A stretch of 64,000 nucleotides of DNA from Sulfuricella sp. (GTDB lineage: Bacteria; Pseudomonadota; Gammaproteobacteria; Burkholderiales; Sulfuricellaceae), in NCBI GenBank assembly GCA_023266195.1, contig JAHFRP010000005.1:1-64000 (forward strand), read 5' to 3'. Shown here piece by piece: positions 20,783 to 36,630 of this stretch; within the stretch, counting starts at the first letter, position 1, and every line of letters starts with the position of its first letter. A program made the translations under genes and the position numbers. The notes below the pieces were generated by a model. That model was not told the origin of the DNA. It ran no database searches and saw only the letters and a list, made by a program, of their open reading frames with translations.

Positions 20783-21899
20783 CGGCCTGGCCCCTTACGC
20801 AGCCAGATCGGAAACCTCCCGCGGCCGCCGCTTCCAGGAACCCACTCCGGCGGCGCGCAGCGAGTTCCAGCGCGACCGCGACCGCATCATCCACTCCACC
20901 GCGTTTCGCCGCCTGGAGTACAAAACGCAAGTCTTCGTCAACCACGAGGGCGACCTGTTCCGCACCCGGTTGACGCACAGCCTGGAAGTAGCGCAGATCG
21001 GGCGCACCATCGCCCGCAATCTGCATCTCAACGAGGACTTGGTGGAAGCCGTCGCGCTCGCCCACGACCTCGGCCACACCCCGTTCGGCCACGCCGGCCA
21101 GGACGAGCTCAACGACTGCATGAAGGACTACGGCGGCTTCGAGCACAATCTCCAGTCGCTGCGCATGGTGGACGTGCTGGAAGAGCGCTACGCCGAATTC
21201 GACGGCCTCAACCTGACCTTCGAAACCCGCGAGGGCATCCTCAAGCACTGTTCCCCACAAAATGCCGGCATGCTCGGCGAAGTGGGCGCGCGCTTCCTGA
21301 ACGGCGGGCAGCCGTCGCTGGAAGCCCAGATCGCCAACCTCGCCGACGAAATCGCCTACAACAACCACGACGTGGACGACGGCCTGCGCTCCGGCCTGAT
21401 TACCCTGGAGCAGCTCGCCGGGGTCGGCATTTTCGCCCGCCACCTGGAAGCGGTGCGCGCCCTTTACCCAGCCCTCGCGGGCCGGCGCCTGATCCATGAA
21501 ACCGTGCGGCGCATGATCAATACCCTGGCGCTGGACCTGATCGGCCAAAGCACGGAAAATATCGCCGCCGCCGAGCCCCGATCGGTCGACGACGTACGCG
21601 CGGCGCGGCCCCTGATCGCCTTCAGCCCGGCCGTCCGGGAGGAACAACAAGAGTTGAAGCGGTTCCTGCGCACGCACCTGTACCGCCATTACCGCGTCAT
21701 GCGCATGAGCAGCAAGGCGCGGCGCATTATCCGCGAGCTGTTCCACGCCTTTCTCGATGACGCGCGCCTGCTACCGCCCCAATTTCAGGAAAAAGCCGAA
21801 CAGGACGAACCCCGTGCCATCGCCGACTACATTGCCGGCATGACCGACCGATACGCCATCCGCGAATACCGCCGCCTTTTCGCTGTCGAACAGGATTAA
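20775..21899 (+). CDS. dgt: Deoxyguanosinetriphosphate triphosphohydrolase-like protein
   Basis: A 374-residue HD-domain hydrolase of the dGTPase family, which removes triphosphate from deoxynucleotides. The metal site is seen in [13 protein letters not shown] (His) and [15 protein letters not shown] (His-Asp and second His), with a further Asp in [15 protein letters not shown]. The start at 20775 aligns with the family N-terminus (MSDGLAPYA); an ATG three codons earlier at 20766 is possible. It overlaps aroB by eight bases. The length fits the shorter, non-E. coli class of these enzymes. Confidence 0.93.
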   Translation: MSDGLAPYAARSETSRGRRFQEPTPAARSEFQRDRDRIIHSTAFRRLEYKTQVFVNHEGDLFRTRLTHSLEVAQIGRTIARNLHLNEDLVEAVALAHDLGHTPFGHAGQDELNDCMKDYGGFEHNLQSLRMVDVLEERYAEFDGLNLTFETREGILKHCSPQNAGMLGEVGARFLNGGQPSLEAQIANLADEIAYNNHDVDDGLRSGLITLEQLAGVGIFARHLEAVRALYPALAGRRLIHETVRRMINTLALDLIGQSTENIAAAEPRSVDDVRAARPLIAFSPAVREEQQELKRFLRTHLYRHYRVMRMSSKARRIIRELFHAFLDDARLLPPQFQEKAEQDEPRAIADYIAGMTDRYAIREYRRLFAVEQD

Positions 21900-22029
21900 T
21901 TTCCCTTGACACGCCCCGCGCCCACGCATGGCCCAATATTGCCATTCGGCCCGAGACAGGGTAACATTTCCGCCCTTTCGCGCTGATTTTTTGCATGAAC
22001 ATCATGGAGATTGGCGGCGCCGCTATAGC

Positions 22030-22140
22030 GTGAGACTCGCGAAGCGAGGCCTCGTCGCCCTCCCGTGCGGGAGAGGGCTAGGGGTGAGGATACGGTTTGG
22101 AACCGCTGTTTCGTGATTCGGCGGCGATTCGCCAAGACCA
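22030..22140. repeat. Dispersed repeat R1
   Basis: This copy begins GTGAGACTCGCGAAGCGAG, continues through a CCCTCCCGTGCGGGAGAGGG hairpin and ends in CGTGATTCGGCGGCGATTCG. The same order of modules is found at 43388-43610 and 49841-49963, with partial copies at 44965-45028 (inverted) and 46113-46229. It occupies most of the gap between dgt and gltB; the remaining bases (21900-22029) show no gene. Confidence 0.7.
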
Positions 22141-22173
22141 ATTTTTGGCTGTAATGATTTGATGAGGAACAAC

Positions 22174-26841
<4,668 letters not shown>

Positions 26842-28269
26842 ATGGGCAAGCCCACCGGATTCATGGAGTTCCGCCGCCTGAGCGAAGAGAGCCTGCCGGT
26901 CGCGGAGCGCCTGAAAAACTACCGAGAGTTCGTGCTGCACCTGACCGACGAACAGGCCGCCGTCCAGGGCGCGCGCTGCATGGATTGCGGCATCCCGTTC
27001 TGCAGCAGCGGCTGCCCGGTCAACAACATCATTCCCGACTGGAACGATCTGGTTTATCGCGGGCAATGGCGGCAAGCGCTGGACGTGCTGCATTCGACCA
27101 ACAACTTTCCCGAGTTCACCGGCCGGATCTGCCCCGCGCCCTGCGAAGCGGCCTGCACGCTGAACATCAACAACGACGCGGTGGGCATTAAGTCGATCGA
27201 ACACGCGATCATCGACCATGGCTGGGAGCAGGGCTGGGTCGCGCCGCAGCCGGCGCCGAACAAAACCGGCAGGAAAGTCGCCGTCGTCGGTGCCGGCCCC
27301 GCCGGCCTCGCCTGCGCGCAGCAGCTGGCGCGCGCCGGGCACGCAGTGGTGGTGTTCGAGAAACACGACCGCGTCGGCGGCCTGCTGCGCTACGGCATTC
27401 CCGATTTCAAGCTGGACAAGGCGCTGATCGAACGCCGCATGGAGCAGATGCGCGCCGAAGGCGTGGAATTCCGCGTCAATCAGCACGTCGGCGACAACGT
27501 GCCGGCACAACAGCTGATCGACGGGTTCGACGCCGTGGTCCTGACCGGCGGCGCCGAGCAGCCGCGCGATCTGCCGGTGCCGGGGCGCGACCTGGACGGC
27601 GTGCATTTCGCCATGGACTTCCTCACCCAGCAGAACAAAACCGTGGCCGGCGATACGCTGCCCGGCCAGATCAAGGCCACCGGCAAGCACGTGGTGGTGA
27701 TCGGCGGCGGCGACACCGGCTCCGACTGCGTCGGCACCTCCAACCGCCACGGCGCGGCCTCGGTGACCCAGATCGAAGTGATGCCGCGTCCGGCCGAGCA
27801 GGAAAACAAGGCGCTGACTTGGCCCGACTGGCCGCTCAAGCTGCGCACTTCCAGCTCGCAGGAAGAAGGCTGCAATCGCGACTGGTCGGTGCTGACCAAG
27901 GAATTCGTTGGCGCCGGCGGCAAGGTCGAGAAGCTCCTCGCCGTGCGGGCCGAATTCAAGGACGGCAAGCTGGTAGAGATTCCGGGCAGCGAATTCGAAA
28001 TCAAGGCCGACCTGGTGCTGCTGGCAATGGGCTTCGTCAGCCCGGTGCAGAAGGTCCTGCAGGCATTCGGCGTGGAAACCGACGCCCGCGGCAACGCCAA
28101 GGCCGCCACCGAGGGCGCCGGCTGCTACCAGACCAGCGTGGCCAAGGTGTTCGCCGCCGGCGACATGCGCCGCGGCCAGTCGCTGGTGGTGTGGGCCATC
28201 CGCGAAGGCCGTCAGGCCGCACGCGCCGTCGACGAGTACCTGATGGGCTCGTCCGACTTGCCCCGCTAG
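26842..28269 (+). CDS. gltD: Glutamate synthase (NADPH) small subunit
   Basis: A 475-residue flavoprotein that passes electrons from NADPH to GltB. The N-terminal Fe-S segment shows [15 protein letters not shown] and CPAPCEAAC. The FAD site is [20 protein letters not shown] (about residue 148) and the NADPH site is [12 protein letters not shown] (about 288). The C-terminal FAD segment is [21 protein letters not shown]. It starts on the base after the gltB stop codon, so the two subunits are cotranscribed and coupled. Confidence 0.96.
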   Translation: MGKPTGFMEFRRLSEESLPVAERLKNYREFVLHLTDEQAAVQGARCMDCGIPFCSSGCPVNNIIPDWNDLVYRGQWRQALDVLHSTNNFPEFTGRICPAPCEAACTLNINNDAVGIKSIEHAIIDHGWEQGWVAPQPAPNKTGRKVAVVGAGPAGLACAQQLARAGHAVVVFEKHDRVGGLLRYGIPDFKLDKALIERRMEQMRAEGVEFRVNQHVGDNVPAQQLIDGFDAVVLTGGAEQPRDLPVPGRDLDGVHFAMDFLTQQNKTVAGDTLPGQIKATGKHVVVIGGGDTGSDCVGTSNRHGAASVTQIEVMPRPAEQENKALTWPDWPLKLRTSSSQEEGCNRDWSVLTKEFVGAGGKVEKLLAVRAEFKDGKLVEIPGSEFEIKADLVLLAMGFVSPVQKVLQAFGVETDARGNAKAATEGAGCYQTSVAKVFAAGDMRRGQSLVVWAIREGRQAARAVDEYLMGSSDLPR

Positions 28270-28298
28270 TTCAACTTAACCCGCCGGCCGAATTCGAT

Positions 28299-29360
28299 AT
28301 GCACAAACTGAAAAACGATACCTTCCTGCGCGCGCTGCTGCGCCAGCCGACTGAATACACGCCGGTGTGGATGATGCGCCAGGCCGGGCGTTACCTGCCG
28401 GAGTACAACCAGACGCGGGCGCGGGCGGGCGATTTCCTGAGCTTGTGCAAGAACCCCGACCTCGCCACCGAGGTCACCCTGCAGCCGCTGGCGCGCTTCC
28501 CGCTCGACGCCGCCATCCTGTTTTCCGACATCCTCACCATTCCCGATGCGATGGGCCTGGGGCTGTACTTCAGCACCGGTGAGGGGCCGAAGTTCGAGCG
28601 CCCGCTGCGCGACGAATGGGAGATCCGCGACCTGATCGTGCCCGATCCGCATGACCAGCTGCGCTACGTGACCGACGCCGTCGCCCAGATCCGCAAGTCG
28701 CTCAACAACGAAGTGCCGCTGATCGGTTTTGCCGGCAGCCCGTTCACCCTGGCCTGCTACATGGTCGAAGGCGGCAGCAGCTCGGATTTCACCCTGGTCA
28801 AGACCATGCTCTATCAGCGGCCGGAGCTGCTGCACCACATCCTCGACGTCAACGCCCGCGCCGTGACCGCCTATCTCAACGCGCAGATCGAGGCCGGCGC
28901 CCAGGCGGTGATGATCTTCGACAGCTGGGGCGGAGCCTTGTCCCATGCCGCCTACCACGAATTCTCGCTGCCCTACATGGAGCAGATCGTCAGCGGCCTG
29001 ATCCGCGAACGCGACGGCGCGACCATCCCAAGCATCGTTTTTACCAAGGGCGGCGGCCTGTGGCTGGAAAACATCGCCGCTATCGGCAGCAGCGCCGTCG
29101 GCCTGGACTGGACCATCGACATCGGCCAGGCGCGCGCCCGCGTCGGCGACAAGGTGGCGCTGCAGGGCAATCTCGACCCGTCCGTGCTGTTCAGCAACCC
29201 CGACACCATCCGCGGCGAAGTCGGCAAGGTGTTGGCCAGCTACGGCAAGGGCAGCGGCCACGTGTTCAACCTGGGCCACGGCATTTCGCAGTTCGCCCAG
29301 CCGGAAAACGCCGCCGCCATGGTCGATGCGGTGCACGAACTGAGCAAGCCGTACCACTAG
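28299..29360 (+). CDS. hemE: Uroporphyrinogen decarboxylase
   Basis: A 353-residue enzyme decarboxylating uroporphyrinogen III to coproporphyrinogen III in haem synthesis. Family marks are [15 protein letters not shown] near residue 21 (with the active-site arginines), [13 protein letters not shown] with the conserved aspartate, [17 protein letters not shown] and FDSWGG. The ATG at 28299 starts the family-like MHKLKNDTF; the same frame is open far upstream but unrelated. It follows gltD by 29 bases. Sirohaem for DsrAB branches from this pathway one step earlier. Confidence 0.96.
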   Translation: MHKLKNDTFLRALLRQPTEYTPVWMMRQAGRYLPEYNQTRARAGDFLSLCKNPDLATEVTLQPLARFPLDAAILFSDILTIPDAMGLGLYFSTGEGPKFERPLRDEWEIRDLIVPDPHDQLRYVTDAVAQIRKSLNNEVPLIGFAGSPFTLACYMVEGGSSSDFTLVKTMLYQRPELLHHILDVNARAVTAYLNAQIEAGAQAVMIFDSWGGALSHAAYHEFSLPYMEQIVSGLIRERDGATIPSIVFTKGGGLWLENIAAIGSSAVGLDWTIDIGQARARVGDKVALQGNLDPSVLFSNPDTIRGEVGKVLASYGKGSGHVFNLGHGISQFAQPENAAAMVDAVHELSKPYH

Positions 29361-29377
29361 GAGCCTGAAATGAAATT

Positions 29378-29445
29378 GTAGGATGCGGTGAGGCACGAAC
29401 CGCATCGTTCGCGATTGATGCGGTTCGTTCCTCACCGCATCCTAC
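29378..29445. repeat. REP element pair (inverted, BIME-like)
   Basis: Two 29-base arms, 29378-29406 and 29417-29445, form an inverted repeat with one mismatch around a 10-base loop. The arm begins GTAGGATGCGGTGAGG and ends CCGCATC. Single arms of the same element occur at 39019-39047, 52027-52055, 52475-52499 and 53070-53098, the last two bracketing a REP-associated transposase gene. Here the pair may also terminate hemE transcription. Confidence 0.85.
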
Positions 29446-29478
29446 GCACTAATTTTTCCAAGTTGGTGCAGAGTTCAA

Positions 29479-31656
<2,178 letters not shown>

Positions 31657-31700
31657 GCTCAGGATTATATTTCCCGATCAAACCCGGAAACGGGCGTAGG

Positions 31701-31749
31701 CGCGAATTCATTCGCACGATCAACGTTTGGCTGTGCGAACGAATTCGCA
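31701..31749. repeat. Imperfect palindrome with CGAATTCATTCG core
   Basis: A 17-base arm at 31701-31717 pairs with 31733-31749 with one mismatch. The core CGAATTCATTCG recurs in the palindrome at 39922-39939. It lies between priA and a small gene and may form a hairpin in either transcript. Confidence 0.55.
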
Positions 31750-31768
31750 CCAACAGAGGAGCAATGCG

Positions 31769-32191
31769 ATGAAACTCGGCAAGGGTACGGCGAAGTGGCT
31801 GGCCGTCTTATTGGCGGTATTGGCGGCCTATTGGTTCGGGCTGCGTGGCGACCCCAGGGTGGAGGCGCTGAACCAGGCGATCCAGGCGCAAGGCAGTCCG
31901 GCGCTGAAAAGCTATCCTTACCCGTTCGGGGTGGTGGGCGTGGAGGGCTCCGTGGCGGTGATGAGCACGCCGCGTTCGTCGGCGATGCCGGTCTATCGCA
32001 TGATTCGCGCGATCGATCCATCGCTCTCCGGCAAAGCGGCGGACAACCCGGATTTCGTCGCGGCCGAGAAGGCGCTGGCCAAGGTGCAGACCGAAGCGCG
32101 CCAGATCGTGCTGGCCCAGCCCGGCGTGTCGGAGGTGAAATGGGAACTCGACCGGAACTGGCTGGTCAGCCATCAAATCACTTTGGATTAA
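31769..32191 (+). CDS. Small membrane-anchored protein of unknown function
   Basis: A 140-residue protein with one N-terminal hydrophobic segment (about 9-25, probably an uncleaved signal anchor), then a soluble domain of about 110 residues that I do not recognise. The ATG at 31769 has AGAGGA at 31755-31760, eight bases upstream, and is preferred over a frame extension to 31727. It converges on the EAL-domain gene and the two stop codons overlap by a few bases. A role in the envelope is only a guess. Confidence 0.6.
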   Translation: MKLGKGTAKWLAVLLAVLAAYWFGLRGDPRVEALNQAIQAQGSPALKSYPYPFGVVGVEGSVAVMSTPRSSAMPVYRMIRAIDPSLSGKAADNPDFVAAEKALAKVQTEARQIVLAQPGVSEVKWELDRNWLVSHQITLD

Positions 32192-33384
32192 TCGTTGAAA
32201 CCCGGAATTTGCGCCGGTTGGTTCATCAATGCTTCGTTTTCCAGCTCCTGCAGCATTTCCAGCACGATACCCGACTGCTTGGTCAGGCGGCGCATCATGG
32301 CGGTGACTTCGTCGCGCGAGGCGCCGTTTTTGGCCGTCAACAACAGCTCTTTGCCGATGTCGTGGAGCGTGCGATGGGCTTCCTCCAGCCGGTCGAAGGG
32401 GGCATGGCCGCCGAATTCCTGGCCCGCGCCGTAATACCATTTACCCAGACGGCAAGTGTGGTGGTCCATTTCCATCGTCATGTCGCGGATTTCGACATCG
32501 CGCGTGCCGCCGAAGCTGGTGGAGGTCACCTGGTCGATCAGGTTCTTGCGCCACTGGATGTGGTCGAGTTGCGCCATGTGAATCAGGCCGATCGGCAGGC
32601 CAGACCAGCGCTGGTCTTTTTTGATGAAGAGGAGCAGGTCGCCAAGCGTCATCGGCTGCCCCATCAGGAAGCCTTGCGCTTCGGTACAGCCGGCGTGCAG
32701 GAGGAAATCGTAGATGCTGGAGGTTTCGATGCCCTCCGCGACGGTGCCGATGCCCAGCTGGTGCGCCATGCGAATGCTGGCCTGGACGATGGTGGTGCAT
32801 TTTTCCGAGCCCGACATGCGCCGGATCAGCCCCTGGTCGATTTTCAGGATGGAAAAAGGCCACTGGCTCAGCGAGTCGATCGAGGCATAGCCGGTGCCGT
32901 AATCGTCCATCGCCAGCGTGACGCCCAACCCGGCCAGTTCATGCAGGTTTTCCCGCACCGCCGTGTCCTGGCTGTTGATGATCGAGGCTTCGGTGAGCTC
33001 GACCTGCAGCCGTTGTGGATTGACCTGGTGGCTGTCGATGGCGGCGCGGATCAGATCCAGCATTTCCGGTGAATTGAAGTCCTGCGCCGACAGGTTGAAG
33101 GAAATGGCCAGTGCTTCGTTGATGTCGTTGACGATGACCATATCGGCCACCAGCCGGGGAAACATGGCGCGGCTGATCTCGGTGATGAAGCCGGTGGATT
33201 CGGCGAGCGGGATGAACTCTCCCGGCGGAATCAGCGTGCCGCCCGGCTTGGCCCAGCGGATCAGCGCCTCGGCGCCGTTTATCTTGCCGCTGACCAGGGA
33301 TATCTTGGGCTGGTAATAGTATACGAACTCATTGCGCGCCAATCCCATCGCCATGTCGGTCAGGGTGATTTTATGGGTTTCCAT
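32188..33384 (-). CDS. EAL-domain cyclic di-GMP phosphodiesterase with C-terminal CZB domain
   Basis: A 398-residue cytoplasmic protein. The EAL domain (about 15-250) starts with YYQPKISL and GAEALIRW. It keeps the expected catalytic residues in NLSAQDF, ELTEASI, AMDDYGTGY, LKIDQGLI, EGIETS and GFLMGQP, so it should hydrolyse cyclic di-GMP. The C-terminal 120 residues look like a chemoreceptor zinc-binding (CZB) domain: DHIQWRKNL, MDHHTCRLGKWYYG and AHRTLHDIG supply the usual His-Cys-His ligands. CZB-linked enzymes sense zinc or oxidants. It lies 41 bases downstream of a chemoreceptor gene on the same strand and is probably cotranscribed. Confidence 0.87.
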   Translation of the reverse strand: METHKITLTDMAMGLARNEFVYYYQPKISLVSGKINGAEALIRWAKPGGTLIPPGEFIPLAESTGFITEISRAMFPRLVADMVIVNDINEALAISFNLSAQDFNSPEMLDLIRAAIDSHQVNPQRLQVELTEASIINSQDTAVRENLHELAGLGVTLAMDDYGTGYASIDSLSQWPFSILKIDQGLIRRMSGSEKCTTIVQASIRMAHQLGIGTVAEGIETSSIYDFLLHAGCTEAQGFLMGQPMTLGDLLLFIKKDQRWSGLPIGLIHMAQLDHIQWRKNLIDQVTSTSFGGTRDVEIRDMTMEMDHHTCRLGKWYYGAGQEFGGHAPFDRLEEAHRTLHDIGKELLLTAKNGASRDEVTAMMRRLTKQSGIVLEMLQELENEALMNQPAQIPGFND

Positions 33385-33425
33385 GCCGCTTTCTCAATTT
33401 GCCGGTGTGGTCTGGCGTGCCCGCG

Positions 33426-35423
33426 TCAGTAGTGAAATTTCCCAACCTTCTGCTGTAACGCCACGGCGAGGTTTTGCAGATTCAGCGCCGCATCCGACAC
33501 CGAATCCATAGCGAGGCTGTTTTCCTCGGCCATCTGGGCGATTTGTTCCACGTTGCGGGCGAGGTCGGTCATGGCGGCAGTCTGCTCCTTGACGGAGTTG
33601 GCGATGTCGCCGAGGCCTGCCGAGGTATCGCTCACCGACTTGCTGGCGTGGGACATCACGGTGGCGACGTGCTCCGCCGCGCTCTGGCTCACGCGCAAAG
33701 AGTCCACGCCCTGCTTCACCGTGCTTTGCAGAGCCTCGGACTGCTGGCTCACGGAACGGGTGACCACGTCGATTTCGTTGGCGGACAGGGCGGATTTTTC
33801 CGCCAGCTTGCGCACTTCGTCGGCCACCACGGCGAAACCGCGTCCTTGCTCGCCCGCCCGCGCGGCTTCGATCGCGGCGTTGAGCGCCAACAGATTGGTC
33901 TGCTCGGCGATGTCCCGTACTTGCTGGGTGAGGCGGGCAATGTTGTTGGCGTCCTTGACGAACACCTCCACCGATTCCGCGATGGAGCCTACCGCACCTT
34001 CCGTCACGTCAATGGCGCCGAACAGCTCGGACAGGCTTAGATTCCCTTCCTGGGAGCGGGACAGGCAGTCGCGCGAGAAGCCAGACACTTCATTGGTGCC
34101 TTCCGTCACCATGTCCGCGCTGACGGTGACCTGCTCGATCGCCGCCGCCGAGGACGAAACAGCCTCGCTCTGGGCCTGGGAGCCCGCGTTCACCTGCTTG
34201 GCGGCAGCGGCCAGCTGGGTGGCCGCGCCGGCCACTTGCAGGGCGTTCTGGTTGATGGACGAGACGATCTCCTGGAAGCCGCCAATCATCCCGTTGAACA
34301 CCGTGGCCATTTGGCCGATCTCGTCGCCGCCGCCGGTCTCGGCGCGCAGGGTGAGGTCGTCCGTCTCGCGCACTTTCAGCATGGTGGCGTGCAGGCTGCG
34401 CACCGGGCGCAGGATGTTCATCGCGATGAAATAGGACAGCAGGATGGTCACGGCCAGGGCGGCCAGGGTGAGCCCCACCCAGAGCCATAATTGGCGGGTG
34501 GCCAGGCTGGCGCTGCGGCTGACCGTGCCGTCCAGCTCTTCGGTGAACCTGTCCTCCACCTCCTTCATGCTGTTGATTTTCCCCGTCATCGCGCCGAACC
34601 AGCGGCCCGGCTCGACGCCGAAATTGCCTTCGGCCACCCGGTCGAAGGCAACTTTACGATAGGAGCCGACTTCCTGGCTGTAGTCGCCGGCCATCTTGTC
34701 GCGGTAGAAGGCCTCCACCGCGCCTGGCGCATTGGCGGCAAACAGGCTGAAATAAGTGTCCTGCTCGGCCACTGCGGCGATGAAGCGCTGCAGCGATTCC
34801 GCCTCGAAGCGGTTGGCGGCGAACACGGCGTTCATGGTCGCGCGCTCCCGCCCGGCGCGCTCCTTGCCGTTGAGGAACATGGCGTAGGACGTGGTGAGCC
34901 GCACCAGGTCGGCCTGCTGGCCGGCCTTGGTGATGTTGAAGGTGGTGTCCAGCAGGCCGGCGATGGTGCCGGTGTAGGCGTCGGACGATCCCTTGGCGCC
35001 GATCTTGAGCGCCGTGACCGCGCCGCGGGTTTCCTTGATCGCATCCAGACTGGAGAGCATTTTTCTCAGCGCGCTCCCGAACGCTTCATCGAAGCGGGCG
35101 GCGTCGAAATCGCGGAGGAAAGCCTGGAGTTCACCGATCTTGCCGTCGGTGTTGGCGCGCTGGGCGGTCAGTTCGGCGGCGAATTTTTGCCCCTGCGCGC
35201 CGATGAAGCCGGCCGACAGGCCGCGTTCTTTTTGCAACTCGTGAATCACCCCGCCGGTCTTGATGGCGAGATGGGTCAGCGCCTTCAGGCTATGGAGATT
35301 GTCCACGTATTGGGATTTTTCCCATACCGCGGCACTGGCAAAATAAAGCAGTCCGGCGACCGGCAGAAGCAGCATCAAAGCCAGCTTGGCCTTGATCGAA
35401 CGATTGGACAGGTACGACTTCAT
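33426..35423 (-). CDS. Methyl-accepting chemotaxis protein with NIT sensing domain
   Basis: A 665-residue chemoreceptor. One N-terminal membrane helix (about 13-32), a periplasmic sensing domain and a second helix (about 315-335) precede HAMP and the signalling domain. The sensing part contains [19 protein letters not shown], the signature of the NIT domain associated with nitrate/nitrite sensing. The kinase-contact tip is [32 protein letters not shown]. The C-terminus lacks a CheR/CheB tether pentapeptide. The EAL-CZB gene follows after 41 bases. Upstream there is a 526-base gap with a MerR-type operator facing this gene. Confidence 0.92.
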   Translation of the reverse strand: MKSYLSNRSIKAKLALMLLLPVAGLLYFASAAVWEKSQYVDNLHSLKALTHLAIKTGGVIHELQKERGLSAGFIGAQGQKFAAELTAQRANTDGKIGELQAFLRDFDAARFDEAFGSALRKMLSSLDAIKETRGAVTALKIGAKGSSDAYTGTIAGLLDTTFNITKAGQQADLVRLTTSYAMFLNGKERAGRERATMNAVFAANRFEAESLQRFIAAVAEQDTYFSLFAANAPGAVEAFYRDKMAGDYSQEVGSYRKVAFDRVAEGNFGVEPGRWFGAMTGKINSMKEVEDRFTEELDGTVSRSASLATRQLWLWVGLTLAALAVTILLSYFIAMNILRPVRSLHATMLKVRETDDLTLRAETGGGDEIGQMATVFNGMIGGFQEIVSSINQNALQVAGAATQLAAAAKQVNAGSQAQSEAVSSSAAAIEQVTVSADMVTEGTNEVSGFSRDCLSRSQEGNLSLSELFGAIDVTEGAVGSIAESVEVFVKDANNIARLTQQVRDIAEQTNLLALNAAIEAARAGEQGRGFAVVADEVRKLAEKSALSANEIDVVTRSVSQQSEALQSTVKQGVDSLRVSQSAAEHVATVMSHASKSVSDTSAGLGDIANSVKEQTAAMTDLARNVEQIAQMAEENSLAMDSVSDAALNLQNLAVALQQKVGKFHY

Positions 35424-35949
35424 ACTAATCCCCTAACAATAAAAATGGCCTCCGGGCCAACGGTTGATTTATGAAGATCGGGGCGTTCCAAAGCCTTTTC
35501 CGCCGTCTATCGATGTCCAAAAACATCAAGGCATGATGTATTGGCGCAAATAAAGGAGGCGTTGGTCCCCTGTTTCGGCTTTGTGTCTTTAAACCCGAAG
35601 GGACTGCCGGAATATCGAATCATGTGCCATAGGGCTTGTGGATTACAGGACAAGCCCCAGATGCCCACCCGCTGCATGGTGGCCGGCGGTTTTTTTTGGC
35701 ATGGCTCGCTGCTCCCCGGCTCGGCAAACCCACGTCGATTTTGACGGCAAAGCCTAAACTCCGTACCATGGCACCGAGTCAAGCGAGGCTATATGGCGTT
35801 GTAAAAAAGGAAACAAACCGGCGCTGGAGTCAACGTCCGGGCCAAGGCTCCAACAGGGCATGGAGAGTCCTGTCGCTGTCTTGCATGGAAGGATTCTGTG
35901 GTTTTCGTGGAATAGGGTTAAACGCGGTTTTGCCGGGAGCGGAAGGAAC
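35424..35949. other. Gene-free region between the chemoreceptor and merR
   Basis: No supportable coding region is seen on either strand. It holds a mer-like operator at 35751-35782 and an 8-bp hairpin GGGCTTGT/ACAAGCCC at 35632-35657. A GC-rich inverted segment is followed by eight T residues on the plus strand (about 35666-35697). The region is about as GC-rich as its surroundings in parts but carries AT-rich patches near 35535 and 35805. Confidence 0.5.
35751..35782 (-). promoter_or_regulatory. MerR-type operator/promoter A, pointing to the chemoreceptor
   Basis: On the minus strand a -35 box TTGACT (35782-35777) and a -10 box TAGGCT (35756-35751) are 20 bases apart. That is the overlong spacing used by MerR-family activators. 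The spacer holds an imperfect dyad around CCATGG (35758-35779), close to the classical mer operator with its ACTCCGTAC half. The same arrangement lies upstream of merR at 36442-36473. Transcription would run leftward toward the chemoreceptor, with a leader of about 320 bases. Confidence 0.65.
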
Positions 35950-36381
35950 CTATTCTCCTCCGTCGGCAGACGCCGTGCTGAGGACTTTGAAGCGGCGGAT
36001 CACCGGGCACGCCTGCGGACATTCCCTCCGGCATTCACCCACCAGAGTTTTCAGGGTTTCCCGAATTTTCTCCAGGGCTTCGAGCTGGGTTTCGATGGTC
36101 CTCAGCTTTTTTTCCGCCAATACCTTGGTGGCATGGCAATTCATCTCGTCCACGTGGGACAGCAGTTCGACGATCTCGGCCAGGCTGAACCCCATCTGCT
36201 GCGACTGCTTGATAAAGCGCAGCCGCTCCACATCCCCCTCGCAGTAGGCGCGGTAGCCGCCCATTTCCGGTTTGCAGGGTTGAATCAGCAGGCCCCGCTT
36301 ATGGTAATAACGGATGGTCTCGACGCTCACTCCTGCTTCGCGGGCCAGCTTACCGATGGTCAGCCCAACCTTCCTTGACAT
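35950..36381 (-). CDS. merR: MerR-family regulator of the mercury-responsive type
   Basis: A 143-residue DNA-binding regulator. The N-terminal winged helix-turn-helix reads TIGKLAREAGVSVETIRYYH (about 8-27), followed by a long dimerisation helix. Cysteines fall at C82, C117, C121 and C125, and C82/C117/C125 match the three mercury-binding cysteines of Tn-type MerR almost position for position. The ATG at 36381 has AGAGG about seven bases upstream and gives this numbering; a GTG at 36411 is a longer alternative. No merT, merP or merA is nearby, so the ligand could be mercury or another soft metal. Its own promoter carries a mer-like operator, implying autoregulation. Confidence 0.82.
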   Translation of the reverse strand: MSRKVGLTIGKLAREAGVSVETIRYYHKRGLLIQPCKPEMGGYRAYCEGDVERLRFIKQSQQMGFSLAEIVELLSHVDEMNCHATKVLAEKKLRTIETQLEALEKIRETLKTLVGECRRECPQACPVIRRFKVLSTASADGGE

Positions 36382-36441
36382 GGCGTACCTCTTCCCCCTC
36401 TTGAGTTTCACACCCCCAAGTAATTTTGGTAATGGTGGCGA

Positions 36442-36473
36442 AGCCTAAACTCTGTACCATGGTGCAGTGTCAA
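36442..36473 (-). promoter_or_regulatory. MerR-type operator/promoter B, driving merR
   Basis: On the minus strand TTGACA (36473-36468) and TAGGCT (36447-36442) are 20 bases apart, with a dyad around CCATGG between them. The start of transcription would be about 55 bases before the merR ATG. The segment 36438-36493 is clearly similar to 35747-35802 (operator A), so one probably arose by duplication of the other. Confidence 0.7.
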
Positions 36474-36630
36474 GTGCTTGTAATGGCGCTGTGATTTCAG
36501 TAACTTGACTCCGTGGTCCGGTACGGGGTGTAAAATTTTCGGATACCTACCAGCATAAGACATATTCGATTGGTTTTGGTTGCAAAATCCGAGTAATTCA
36601 GTTTGGTATATTTAAGGGCGATATGCACAC

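Noticed and set aside
35540-35700. Possible 6S-like RNA from the hairpin and T-run
   Set aside because: No long central bubble or closing stem could be drawn; kept only as a low-interest structural observation.
35507-35782. 91-codon minus-strand frame upstream of the chemoreceptor
   Set aside because: It overlaps the mer-like promoter that would have to drive it and lacks any family feature.
35741-35802. Possible cyclic di-GMP riboswitch (ACGGCAAAGCC resembles part of the GEMM core)
   Set aside because: The match is short. The segment is better explained as a MerR-type promoter because a second copy precedes merR with the same -35/-10 layout.
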